Assembly (NCBI RefSeq): GCF_901709675.1
Contig: NC_051088.1
Span: 6,025,693 to 6,089,692 of the forward strand
Reading direction: 5' to 3'
DNA from: Syngnathus acus
Taxonomy: Eukaryota; Chordata; Actinopteri; Syngnathiformes; Syngnathidae
Length of the DNA stretch: 64,000 bases
Each line of letters begins with the position of its first letter. The stretch's first letter is position 1. Below, in pieces: positions 53,401-61,429 of this stretch. Position numbers and translations under genes: made by a program. The notes under the pieces are model-generated. The model was not told where the DNA came from. It saw only the letters and a program-made list of their open reading frames with translations, and made no database searches.

Positions 53401-54914
53401 ACGTATGACGTAACCGCGTCCCGCGGCACACGTGCTGCTGACGTATGACGTAGCCCGCGTCCCAATAGATTAAGGAAAGGATCGGCTCACAGATCGGCTG
53501 CATTTTCCGATACCCGATCCATCAATTTTGTTGATATCGGGGCCGATATCCGATCCAGATATCGGATCGGTGCATCTCTAGTTCGTCGTTAATCATATTA
53601 TAATCGCCTGTCGTCATTATTTTAAAAGCACTACCGGCATAACTTGTAGCTGTCTGTTAAACGTCTGTTGTCGTCACCGACACGGAATGTCCATCTCTGT
53701 TGGCTACCTTAACAAACACTTGGAAGCCTTCGCCTCTGTGATAGATACATCGGAGCCAGACTTTGCTTTGTGTCAGCTTGTACTATTGTTGGGGTGGAAA
53801 TGGCAAATGTGGTTGAGAAAAACTATTACCAATCAGCAACTATCCTTTCCAGATCAAGAGGGATGCAAACACAGGCAACTCCAAAGGATTTGGCTTTGTG
53901 CGTTTCACTGAATATGAAACCCAGGTGAAAGTGATTTCTCAGAGGCACATGATAGATGGACGATGGTGTGACTGCAAGCTCCCCAATTCAAAGGTATTGT
54001 TTGCACTTCTCAAAAAAAACACATCAACAAATGGACTGCTCTCTACTAATGTGTGGTCGTATGTGGATGGGCAGGCAGATGTTTGCGGTGTAAGTCTGTG
54101 AATGGATGGACAGGTGTTTGTTTTACTTTGTGTGACTGAATGGAGCGCATGAGTGACGTTTGTGTATTTGGCGACCAGGCCTTCCCTGACGAGCCCATGC
54201 GGAGTCGTAAGATCTTTGTGGGCCGCTGCACGGAGGACATGACCCCCGATGAGCTGCGGCAGTACTTCATGCAATATGGAGAAGTCACTGATGTCTTTAT
54301 CCCCAAGCCCTTCCGGGCGTTCGCCTTTGTTACGTTTGCTGACGACCAGGTGTGACCGAACGGGCCGTCTATCCGTCCGTCTTTTTTGAAAGGCCGTCGT
54401 GACACAGCCACTGGTTTTGTGTCCTCAGGTGGCTCAGGCCCTGTGCGGAGAGGACCTGATCATCAAAGGCGTCAGCGTGCACATCTCCAACGCTGAGCCC
54501 AAACACAACAATAGTAGGCAAATGATGGAACGAGGGCGCTTTGGGGCTGGCGGCTTCAGTCAGGCGTACGGCGCTAGTCGCGGCGGGCTGGGTGCGGGCG
54601 GAGGGGGCAAGGGCGGGGTAAACTTCAGTGCCCTGGGCCTCAACCCGGCTATGGTGGCGGCCGCCCAGGCGGCATTGCAGAGCAGCTGGGGCATGATGGG
54701 CATGCTGGCCAACCAGCAGGGGATGAGCACGGCGGCCGGCGGCACGGCCGCCACCACCCGCGATCAGACGTACGGCTCCACCAGCACCAGTTACAGCAGC
54801 CCCACCACGGCCAGCCTGGGCTGGCCGGCAGGCACTAACTCTGCCTCAGGCAGCGGCTTCAGCTCGGGCTTCGGCACCTCCATGGAGACCAAGTCCTCCA
54901 ACTGGGGCATGTAG
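50202..54914 (+). CDS. tardbp: TARDBP (TDP-43), five coding exons, 400 residues
   Basis: TDP-43 is a nuclear RNA/DNA-binding protein that binds UG-rich RNA and controls splicing, 3' ends and RNA stability. Coding exons join at 50202-50442, 51931-52094, 53853-53993, 54179-54349 and 54429-54914. The lengths sum to 1203 bp, 400 codons plus TAG, with all phases consistent and all introns GT-AG. The product has the full family order: N-terminal oligomerisation domain (1-80), bipartite nuclear signal (KRK at 83-85 and KVKR at 96-99), RRM1 (about 105-177), RRM2 (about 192-263) and a Gly-rich C-terminal domain (about 265-400). It is 14 residues shorter than human (414), mostly in the Gly-rich tail. 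A Leu inserted at residue 4 shifts numbering by one against human. TDP-43 normally limits its own mRNA through its 3' UTR. Confidence 0.97.
50443..51930 (+). other. TARDBP intron after coding exon 1
   Basis: A 1,488-bp GT-AG intron. It contains an 87-codon open frame (50534-50797) without recognisable features, and the small inverted-terminus element listed at 50952-51307. The acceptor is TTCTTCCACAG. Confidence 0.9.
50952..51307. mobile_element. Small MITE-like element in TARDBP intron
   Basis: The left end AAAGCTGCGCGATATTGG and the right end ATATTGTGCAGCCCT are degenerate inverted repeats of the abundant fish 'gggctgcacgatatt' type. GATATATC-like words recur inside. No transposase remains and no exact target duplication is visible, so the ends are approximate. 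Confidence 0.55.
51931..52094 (+). CDS. tardbp: TARDBP coding exon 2: nuclear signal and RRM1 start
   Basis: Encodes the rest of D81 to Q135: DNKRKMEE, the second basic cluster KVKR, then RRM1 RNP2 LIVLGLPW and the [16 protein letters not shown] helix. The donor is ACAG|GTAGTG at 52095. It is in phase with both neighbours (G|AT split for D81; the exon ends on a whole codon). Confidence 0.96.
52687..53580 (-). mobile_element. Internally deleted hAT transposon with BED-finger relic
   Basis: The termini TAGAGATGCACCGATCCGA and TCGGATCGGTGCATCTCTA are perfect inverted repeats of 19 bp. The element is flanked by identical 8-bp direct repeats GTTCGTCG (52679-52686 and 53581-53588), diagnostic of hAT transposition. 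Subterminal regions are packed with GATACCGAT / ATATCGG motifs, likely transposase sites. On the - strand, 53351-53145 opens with [16 protein letters not shown], followed by TAVCNVRKA and [12 protein letters not shown]. This is the start of a BED zinc finger as in ZBED-type hAT transposases, with the second zinc cysteine changed to Arg. The catalytic domain is gone, leaving an 894-bp nonautonomous copy. Confidence 0.93.
53383..53452 (-). repeat. 40-bp tandem duplication inside the hAT leader
   Basis: The 30-bp text GCGGCACACGTGCTGCTGAC continuing into GTATGACGTA is present at 53383-53412 and 53423-53452, with a period of 40 bp. Each copy holds a CACGTG E-box and a TGACGTA half-CRE. It lies just upstream of the transposase start codon, where a promoter is expected. 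Confidence 0.85.
53853..53993 (+). CDS. tardbp: TARDBP coding exon 3: RRM1 core
   Basis: Encodes residues 136-182, beginning IKRDANTG and containing the RRM1 RNP1 octamer KGFGFVRF. Its phenylalanines at 148 and 150 correspond to human F147 and F149, which stack on UG-rich RNA. It ends CKLPNSK before GTATTG. The start is [12 protein letters not shown] where human has VKKDLKTGHSKG, a set of conservative changes. Confidence 0.96.
54179..54349 (+). CDS. tardbp: TARDBP coding exon 4: RRM2
   Basis: Encodes residues 183-239, including the RRM2 RNP2 KIFVGR and RNP1 RAFAFVTF. The acceptor is GCGACCAG|GCC and the donor CCAG|GTGTGA. The linker begins [11 protein letters not shown], whereas human has QSQDEPLRSRK, so the first three residues have diverged at the splice junction. 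The 3' intron (54350-54428) is only 79 bp. Confidence 0.95.
54429..54914 (+). CDS. tardbp: TARDBP last coding exon: RRM2 end and Gly-rich domain
   Basis: Encodes residues 240-400. It starts [14 protein letters not shown] (end of RRM2), then the low-complexity Gly/Ser-rich domain responsible for phase separation and for most human ALS mutations. The conserved helix-forming segment is at 311-336 ([20 protein letters not shown], then MLANQQ), with one Met-to-Val change against human. The tail [11 protein letters not shown] keeps the two serines (395, 396) equivalent to human phospho-sites S409/S410. The exon is GC-rich, unlike the flanking DNA. Confidence 0.96.
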   Translation: MAQALCGEDLIIKGVSVHISNAEPKHNNSRQMMERGRFGAGGFSQAYGASRGGLGAGGGGKGGVNFSALGLNPAMVAAAQAALQSSWGMMGMLANQQGMSTAAGGTAATTRDQTYGSTSTSYSSPTTASLGWPAGTNSASGSGFSSGFGTSMETKSSNWGM

Positions 54915-56030
54915 ATAAGTAGGCGGCAGTTGTGTCGGTATCCTAGGCCAGGGCTCAGGGCCCGCCGTCAAATTAGGAAAAGCGTTTAGTTTGAGGTGTT
55001 TGTCAGTTTAGCGTGGCCCTTTGAGACTGTACCAAAATTTTCGAGTCCTTGGTCTAGGCTCCTCCGGTAAGTACTATAAAAAAAAAAACATAAAAAAAAA
55101 AAAAAACACTGCCTTTTTTGTTAAGTCAGAATGTGTGTGAGTGACACTAGTCATGAGTGGGTTTAGTTAGCTGCTTTTCAGAAAACCATGTGCATGCGGC
55201 GTTGTTTGTAAACGTGCGAGAGTACCACCAGACCGCCAGGCCCTCTCAAGAGGGCTTGATATCCTTGTGTTGTGTATGCAGTGCACTTCTACTTTTTTTT
55301 TCTGATCTGATGGAAACGCCTTGCCGACCGTCTCTCCTGCAGTTAACCAACTGTTTCGCACGCTCCCGGGAGGAAGCGCCTCACTGGCGGCAATGTTCTA
55401 CAGATCTCAGTATCACGTGTAAACGCTTTGCCATCAACACCACACAAGCTTCACTCTGCATTTACTGTGCTCCACGGTGGGTGTCACCTTCTCATTCCTC
55501 TCCCTTTGTCGTGGACTTCTTGTCTGAGATCGATGAGTGGGATTTGATGTGGAGCGAGCGAGCGAGCGAACGAACGAGTGCTACGTGAACGAAGCACGAG
55601 TGAGCAGAGACTGCCTGTTTTTTGTTGGATTTTTCTTTTTTGGAAGGGACAAATGCCTGCGAGGGTTTGAAGAAGCTGTGGCTTTGTACGAGTGTGCGCA
55701 TGTGTCATCCCAAGGACATCGTTTCCCAGCCCAAGTAGTTTTTAGAATGCAAGTGCTAAGACTTATTTGTATCCTTCCAAGTTTCCTCTTGATGTCCAAT
55801 TCAATGTGAATTGTGTGTCTGCTTGTGTGCTTATCTTTTCTGTGTTATTACCTGGCGACATCCGTGTGTGGAAATTCGACTGCTGCTGTTTGAGCGTTTG
55901 GAAGTGTGCTGACATGGCAAATGTTTGATATGGGCCTATTGAAAGTTTGAGTTTTGAATGAGGGTTTTCTCCCCACCCCCCGTTATGTTTTGTGATTTGA
56001 AACTGAAATAAAAGGAGAATTTGACTAGGT
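54915..56030 (+). other. TARDBP 3' UTR
   Basis: Extends from the TAG at 54912-54914 to just past an AATAAA at 56007-56012. It contains an A-rich run (55078-55107) and several GU-rich patches (about 55128-55146, 55689-55708 and 55811-55833) that could bind TDP-43 itself. Open frames at 55157-55809 are not conserved-looking. A second AATAAA at about 56436 could give a longer form. Confidence 0.75.
56007..56012 (+). terminator. TARDBP polyadenylation signal
   Basis: A canonical AATAAA about 1.1 kb after the stop codon, followed by GT-rich text from about 56028 onward (GGTTTTATGC, then GGTGACTTC), as expected for a downstream element. Confidence 0.65.
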
Positions 56031-57329
56031 TTTATGCACTCTTCACGGTGACTTCTTTTCCTCCAGTCCATTAATTGAACTGCCAACGCTTTAATTCACA
56101 CGTATAGGGGCCCTCGGACACGGATCGTCGGAACCAGGAGTCACTCACGGGGGGAGTTGAAGACCGCGGGAGAAACCACAATGGAATTTCTACACGAATG
56201 CCTTAAATCCAGAAAAAGGATCTTCAATCCCGCCCCGCGAGAAACCTTGGACCCCCTCATGTTTAAGTGGCCCCAAGTCCCACTGACATCTTCCAAAACC
56301 TTCCCAGTCTAATCTAACATACAGGAAGCCGCCTGTTTTTCTTGTTTTGTTTCGTTGTGAAGTACATTTGGTGCACACAAGTTGAGCATATGAAACGATA
56401 TTATGGACAAAGGACATAATTTAGTAATGTGGAAAAATAAATGCGTTTGAGTTGTTCACATGTCTGTCATTGGAGATGAAAAGCAGATTTATTTGTACTC
56501 CACTTTGAGCTCTTTATTGTGAGCCCATGTCTGACCGCCTTCATAGCATCATTGTTTATTTTGATAGCACCGCGTTCCATTTGCTGGTGATTCGGTGTCT
56601 TTAGTGAGATTTAGTGCACCCGATTCTGACTGCCTTGTAAATTTCCATGTCAATTTTATTTTAAATTAAGTGTTTGCGAAAACGAAAGATTCAAGATGGA
56701 AATGTTCCCTTCAAGGAGATTAAAATTTAAACCTATACTCGCTGTATTTGTTCTGTCACGCTTAATTGGAGTGCATCCTTAAGTGACTTGATATTAACCA
56801 CTTCAGTGAATGTACTGTCACATGTTGATTTAAATCCAGACAAGCCAAATGAGAAAGGGTTGGAGGGGGTGGAGTTCGTAGCATTGGCGACATCTATTGG
56901 ACAATCGCGAAACTTCTCTGTGCACCTGTTTCAATAAACAATTTTATGGGTGTCTACCTGTACAGTACGTATACGTTAAAGAAAAATGAACAATATCTCA
57001 ATAAGCTTGAAGTAAAAAAAAAAAAAAATAGTCCAATGCGGCAAATCTGATGTTGAATTTTAAAGTGAGAATACTACAAAGCTTGTAATTTCGACCTTAA
57101 CACCAGATTAAAATAATTCATTAAAATAAAATCGTCATTTATTCGCAAATGCTGCATCAGCTTTGTGTCAAAATACTTAGGTTGGATACCTCTACTGTGC
57201 TCAAGCACTAGCATAGCAAATTTGATTTTTAATAATAAAAAAATAACCAGGTAACTGTTAAAATTGCTGAATTCAGAGGAAGTTTTATTATGAATTGATT
57301 GATTGATCGATCGATCCATTGATTGGGGC
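56031..57329. other. Intergenic stretch after TARDBP
   Basis: No exon is recognised. An A-run lies at about 57014-57029. The segment could include an extended TARDBP 3' UTR to about 56450, but no evidence in the sequence decides this. Confidence 0.45.
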
Positions 57330-57406
57330 TGGAGTTAGCCCGAGCTCTAACCCCAACCCTAGCTCTAACCCTGTGTTGCAAATTTTTCCATGATAAAATA
57401 TTTTGT

Positions 57407-57477
57407 AGGTCCCACCGGTATGTGAACTAGGGTCGCTGGGGTGAGAGTCCAGAGCATTAACCACTACACTATGGACT
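57407..57477 (-). tRNA. tRNA-Gln-like pseudogene, CTC loop (copy B)
   Basis: Read on the - strand: AGTCCATAGTGTAGTGGTTA, ATGCTCTGGACTCTCACCCC, AGCGACCCTAGTTCACATAC, CGGTGGGACCT. A- and B-box positions are kept, though the B box is weak (TAGTTCACATACC). The anticodon loop CTCTCAC places CTC. Acceptor strands no longer pair fully, so it is probably nonfunctional as a tRNA, but it could still recruit pol III. Confidence 0.55.
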
Positions 57478-57870
57478 TCTCGCCTGTGTGGCATGGAAGG
57501 TACGTACACTATATGGTTTAATGGAGCAGCTCACGTGACTAGACCAGAGATTTGTTGAACTCAGTCATCAGCATTCTAAAGATTCAGTTCACTGAAAAGA
57601 TTCGTTCTTTTGAACGAATCGTTCACTCACGAGCCAACACTAGACGACCATACTATACATGCAGACGTGAGGAGCGTAGAATTCAAATAACCTCTCGATT
57701 TTATTCCATCAGTATGGTGAGGAATTGAACTGCAAACGCATCCAAAATGAAAAACCATGTCGCGAGTGTAGCAGAGTTAATGCTGATGACTTTGAGTTCA
57801 ACAAATCTCTGGGCGATTCACTCGAGCTGTTCCATTAAGTGTACGTACGTTCCATACCACACAAGCGAGA

Positions 57871-57941
57871 AGTCCATAGTGTAGTGGTTAATGCTCTGGA
57901 CTCTCACCCCAGCGACCGGAGTTCACATCCCGGTGGGACCT
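57871..57941 (+). tRNA. tRNA-Gln-like pseudogene, CTC loop (copy C)
   Basis: This copy has the best-preserved T arm: AGTCCATAGTGTAGTGGTTA at the 5' end, anticodon stem-loop CTGGACTCTCACCCCAG, T arm CCGGAGTTCACATCCCGG with five pairs, and 3' end TGGGACCT. The acceptor stem has mismatches at three of seven positions. Body and discriminator resemble tRNA-Gln, while the anticodon loop resembles tRNA-Glu(CTC). Confidence 0.6.
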
Positions 57942-57977
57942 ACAAAACATTTTATCATGGAAAAATTTGCAACACAG

Positions 57978-58074
57978 GGTTAGAGCTAGGGTTGGGGTTA
58001 GAGCTAGGGTCAGGGATTAGGGTTAGTGCTGTAGTTAGGTTTAGGGCTAGGGTTGGGGCTAGGGTTAGGGCTAG
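57978..58074 (+). repeat. Degenerate TTAGGG-type array after copy C
   Basis: About 97 bp of GGTTAGAGCTAGGG / GGGTTAGGG / GGGCTAGGG hexamer variants, following the tRNA-like module exactly as at 15.7 kb. It runs directly into the 236-bp satellite at 58075. A short mirrored array is at 57330-57372 on the other side of the inverted pair. Confidence 0.85.
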
Positions 58075-60434
58075 TGTACCTAATAACAGGCCACTTTATT
58101 AGGGAAATATCATGGTCAAAGGTCACAGGCGTCAAGCTCTGGTCCTCGGGGCCGCGTTCGAACATGTTTTCCAAGTGACTCTCGTTAAGCGCACCTGCGT
58201 GAAAAGTTTTTGGTCACTTTCACGTTCTGCAGGAGCTAAAACTTTTCACGCAGGTGCGCTTAACGAGGGAATCACATGGACACTCCATTAGGTACACCGC
58301 CATTTTCAAGTGTACCTAATAACAGGCCACTTTATTAGGGAAATATCCTGGTCAAAGGTCACAGGCGTCAAGCTCTAGTCCTCGGGGCCGCGTTCCAACA
58401 TGTTTTCCACGTGACCCTCGTTAAGCGCACCTGCGTGAAAAGTTTTTGGTCACTTTCACGTTCTGCAGGAGCTAAAACTTTTCACGCAGGTGCGCTTAAC
58501 GAGGGAATCACACGGACACTCCATTAGGTACACCGCCATTTTCAAGTGTGCCTAATAACAGGCCACTTTATTCGGGAAATATCATGGTCAAAGGTCACAG
58601 GCGTCAAGCTCTAGTCCTCGGGGCCGCGTTCCAACATGTTTTCCAAGTGACCCTCGTTAAGCGCACCTGCGTGAAAAGTTTTTGGTCACTTTCACGTTCT
58701 GCAGGAGCTAAAACTTTTCACGCAGGTGCGCTTAACGAGGGAATCACACGGACACTCCATTAGGTACACCGCCATTTTCAAGTGTACCTAATAACAGGCC
58801 ACTTTATTAGGGAAATATCATGGTCAAAGGTCACAGGCGTCAAGCTCTAGTCCTCGGGGCCGCGTTCCAACATGTTTTCCAAGTGACCCTCGTTAAGCGC
58901 ACCTGCGTGAAAAGTTTTTGGTCACTTTCACGTTCTGCAGGAGCTAAAACTTTTCACGCAGGTGCGCTTAACGAGAGAATCACACGGACACTCCATTAGG
59001 TACACCGCCATTTTCAAGTGTGCCTAATAACAGGCCACTTTATTCGGGAAATATCATGGTCAAAGGTCACAGGCGTCAAGCTCTAGTCCTCGGGGCCGCG
59101 TTCCAACATGTTTTCCAAGTGACCCTCGTTAAGCGCACCTGCGTGAAAAGTTTTTGGTCACTTTCACGTTCTGCAGTAGCTAAAACTTTTCACGCAGGTG
59201 CGCTTAACGAGGGAATCACACGGACACTCCATTAGGTACACCGCCATTTTCAAGTGTACCTAATAACAGGCCACTTTATTAGGGAAATATCCTGGTCAAA
59301 GGTCACAGGCGTCAAGCTCTAGTCCTCGGGGCCGCGTTCCAACATGTTTTCCAAGTGACCCTCGTTAAGCGCACCTGCGTGAAAAGTTTTTGGTCACTTT
59401 CACGTTCTGCAGGAGCTAAAACTTTTCACGCAGGTGCGCTTAACGAGGGAATCACACGGACACTCCATTAGGTACACCGCCATTTTCAAGTGTACCTAAT
59501 AACAGGCCACTTTATTAGGGAAATATCATGGTCAAAGGTCACAGGCGTCAAGCTCTAGTCCTCGGGGCCGCGTTCCAACATGTTTTCCAAGTGACCCTCG
59601 TTAAGCGCACCTGCGTGAAAAGTTTTTGGTCACTTTCACGTTCTGCAGGAGCTAAAACTTTTCACGCAGGTGCGCTTAACGAGAGAATCACACGGACACT
59701 CCATTAGGTACACCGCCATTTTCAAGTGTGCCTAATAACAGGCCACTTTATTCGGGAAATATCATGGTCAAAGGTCACAGGCGTCAAGCTCTAGTCCTCG
59801 GGGCCGCGTTCCAACATGTTTTCCAAGTGACCCTCGTTAAGCGCACCTGCGTGAAAAGTTTTTGGTCACTTTCACGTTCTGCAGTAGCTAAAACTTTTCA
59901 CGCAGGTGCGCTTAACGAGGGAATCACACGGACACTCCATTAGGTACACCGCCATTTTCAAGTGTACCTAATAACAGGCCACTTTATTAGGGAAATATCC
60001 TGGTCAAAGGTCACAGGCGTCAAGCTCTAGTCCTCGGGGCCGCGTTCCAACATGTTTTCCAAGTGACCCTCGTTAAGCGCACCTGCGTGAAAAGTTTTTG
60101 GTCACTTTCACGTTCTGCAGGAGCTAAAACTTTTCACGCAGGTGCGCTTAACGAGAGAATCACACAGACACTCCATTAGGTACACCGCCATTTTCAAATG
60201 TGCCTAATAACAGGCCACTTTATTAGGGAAATATCATGGTCAAAGGTCACAGGCGTCAAGCTCTAGTCCTCGGGGCCGCGTTCCAACATGTTTTCCAAGT
60301 GACCCTCGTTAAGCGCACCTGCGTGAAAAGTTTTTGGTCACTTTCACGTTCTGCAGGAGCTAAAACTTTTCACGCAGGTGCGCTTAACGAGGGAATCACA
60401 CGGACATTCCATTAGGTACACCGCCATTTTCAAG
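58075..60434 (+). repeat. 236-bp tandem satellite, ten units
   Basis: Units start at 58075, 58311, 58547, 58783, 59019, 59255, 59491, 59727, 59963 and 60199, exactly 236 bp apart, with only a few substitutions each. Each unit holds a 32-bp perfect inverted repeat around a loop of about 28 bp (arms begin CCCTCGTTAAGCGCACCTGC). A second small one, TTAGGTACAC...GTGTACCTAA, lies across the unit junction. The 71-codon open frames (MPNNRPLYSGN...) repeat with the units and are artefacts. An eleventh, longer unit follows at 60435. Confidence 0.97.
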
Positions 60435-60791
60435 TGTGCCTAATAACAGGCCACTTTATTCGGGAAATATCATGGTCAAAGGTCACAGGTGTCAAGCTCT
60501 AGTCCTCGGGGCCGCGTTCCAACATGTTTTCCAGGATTCCCTCGTTAAGTGCACCTGCGTGAAAAGTTTTAGCTCCTGCAGAACGTGAAAATGAACAAAA
60601 TCTTTTCACGCAGGTGTGTTTAACGAGGGTAACTTGGAAAACATATTGGAACGCGGCCCCTCAAGGACTGGAGGTCGACACCCCTGTTTTAAGTGAAAAG
60701 TGCCACACCCGCCCTCATCCTCACTTTCTGATTGGCTGTTTGATCTGTGACGTCAATTGGACACTCCATTAGGTACACCGCCATTTTCAAG
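60435..60791 (+). repeat. Longer (357-bp) ancestral-type unit at array edge
   Basis: It starts like the array units but keeps a full palindromic MITE (60486-60686) and then about 65 bp absent from the 236-bp units (AAGTGAAAAGTGCCACACCC, then TCTGATTGGCTGTTTGATCT), ending with GGACACTCCATTAGGTACAC. The 236-bp unit equals this one minus a deletion of about 121 bp spanning the right end of the MITE and this extra text. Confidence 0.85.
60486..60686. mobile_element. Palindromic hAT-like MITE (about 201 bp)
   Basis: The ends CAGGTGTCAAGCTCTAGTCC and GGACTGGAGGTCGACACCCC-TG are inverted repeats, and the complementarity continues inward (GGGGCCGCGTTCCAACATGT against ACATATTGGAACGCGGCCCC) almost to the centre. 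CAG...CTG ends and a GGCCGCGTTCC subterminal block are typical of fish hAT MITEs. Target duplication is not clear because flanks have eroded. Confidence 0.75.
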
Positions 60792-61018
60792 TGTACCTAA
60801 TAACAGGCCAGTTCATTAGGGAAAAATCATGGCCAAAGCTTAACTGAAAGTGAAAAGTGCCACACCCACCCTCACCCCCACTTTCTGATTTGTTGTTTGA
60901 TCTGTGACATCACACGGACACTCCTTTAGGTACGCCGCCATTTTCAGGTGTACCTAATAACAGGCCACTTCATTAGGCTCCATTAGGTATACCACCATTT
61001 TTAGGTGTACCTAATAAC
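60792..61018 (+). repeat. MITE-free (empty) unit and residual unit
   Basis: 60792-60948 is a 157-bp unit with the same outer sequence (GTGTACCTAATAACAGGCCA, then ATCATGGCCAAAGC, GAAAAGTGCCACACCC, CATCACACGGACACTCC) but no MITE. 357 minus 157 is 200 bp, the size of the MITE. A third partial unit (60949-61018) follows, ending GTGTACCTAATAAC. Confidence 0.85.
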
Positions 61019-61429
61019 TTTATGCATTTTTTTGTACGTGTCAAGAATGTGTATTTGACTACTTGCTCTTTATTTTGGGGGACACCAACACATATTACAC
61101 AACGTAAAATATATACATATTGTCATATAAAGCAGTTTACCAAATGTCAGATTTTTGTTTTCATGCCCAAAAAAATAAAAACAAGGAATAAAACACCAGA
61201 CAAGTTTTAACAGGTTTTAATGTTTATTAAAATAATAATAAAAGTACATTTCAAACCAGCAATCTAATGTGAAATTGCAGTAGATATATTGGATAACAAT
61301 ATTTAGGCGTATATATGCATACACGTTATTTAAAAACTACTATAAGTGTTATAAAATAAAGATTGCCCGAAGAGAAGCATAATCTCCCCGTTTTTGCATA
61401 ACGGCGCATCCCTTCATGCAATTAAGTTA
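61019..61429. other. Intergenic gap, nothing recognised
   Basis: AT-rich sequence without a recognisable gene or repeat. Confidence 0.45.

Larger units (their letters stand above)
52095..53852 (+). other. TARDBP intron 2, carrying a hAT element
   Basis: A 1,758-bp intron, about half of which is the hAT insertion at 52687-53580. Outside it I see a poly-T run (about 52601-52614) and no other feature. The acceptor is TATCCTTTCCAG. Confidence 0.9.
57350..58003. repeat. Large inverted repeat of two tRNA-like/TTAGGG modules
   Basis: The left arm (57350-57574) and right arm (57778-58003) are near-complementary, about 225 bp each, separated by about 200 bp. Each arm, read outward from the centre, has a GATTTGTTGAACTCA or GAGTTCAACAAATC edge (about 57549 and 57802), GAGCAGCTC or its degenerate mate, TACGTAC, a tRNA-like body, ATCATGGAAAAATTTGCAAC, and then the start of a TTAGGG-type array. 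The spacer includes TCAGTTCACTGAAAAGATTC, then GTTCTTTTGAACGAATCG and TTCACTCACGAGCCAACACT, which is the end of another repeat found complete at 61430-61953. Confidence 0.8.

Noticed and set aside
58548-59943. Three near-identical 71-codon open frames (MPNNRPLYSGN...)
   Set aside because: They recur with the 236-bp satellite unit (two exactly 708 bp apart) and run across a hairpin. They have no domain and no start context.
58075-60434. CRISPR array
   Set aside because: The 236-bp units are uniform along their whole length with no unique spacers, so it is a satellite.
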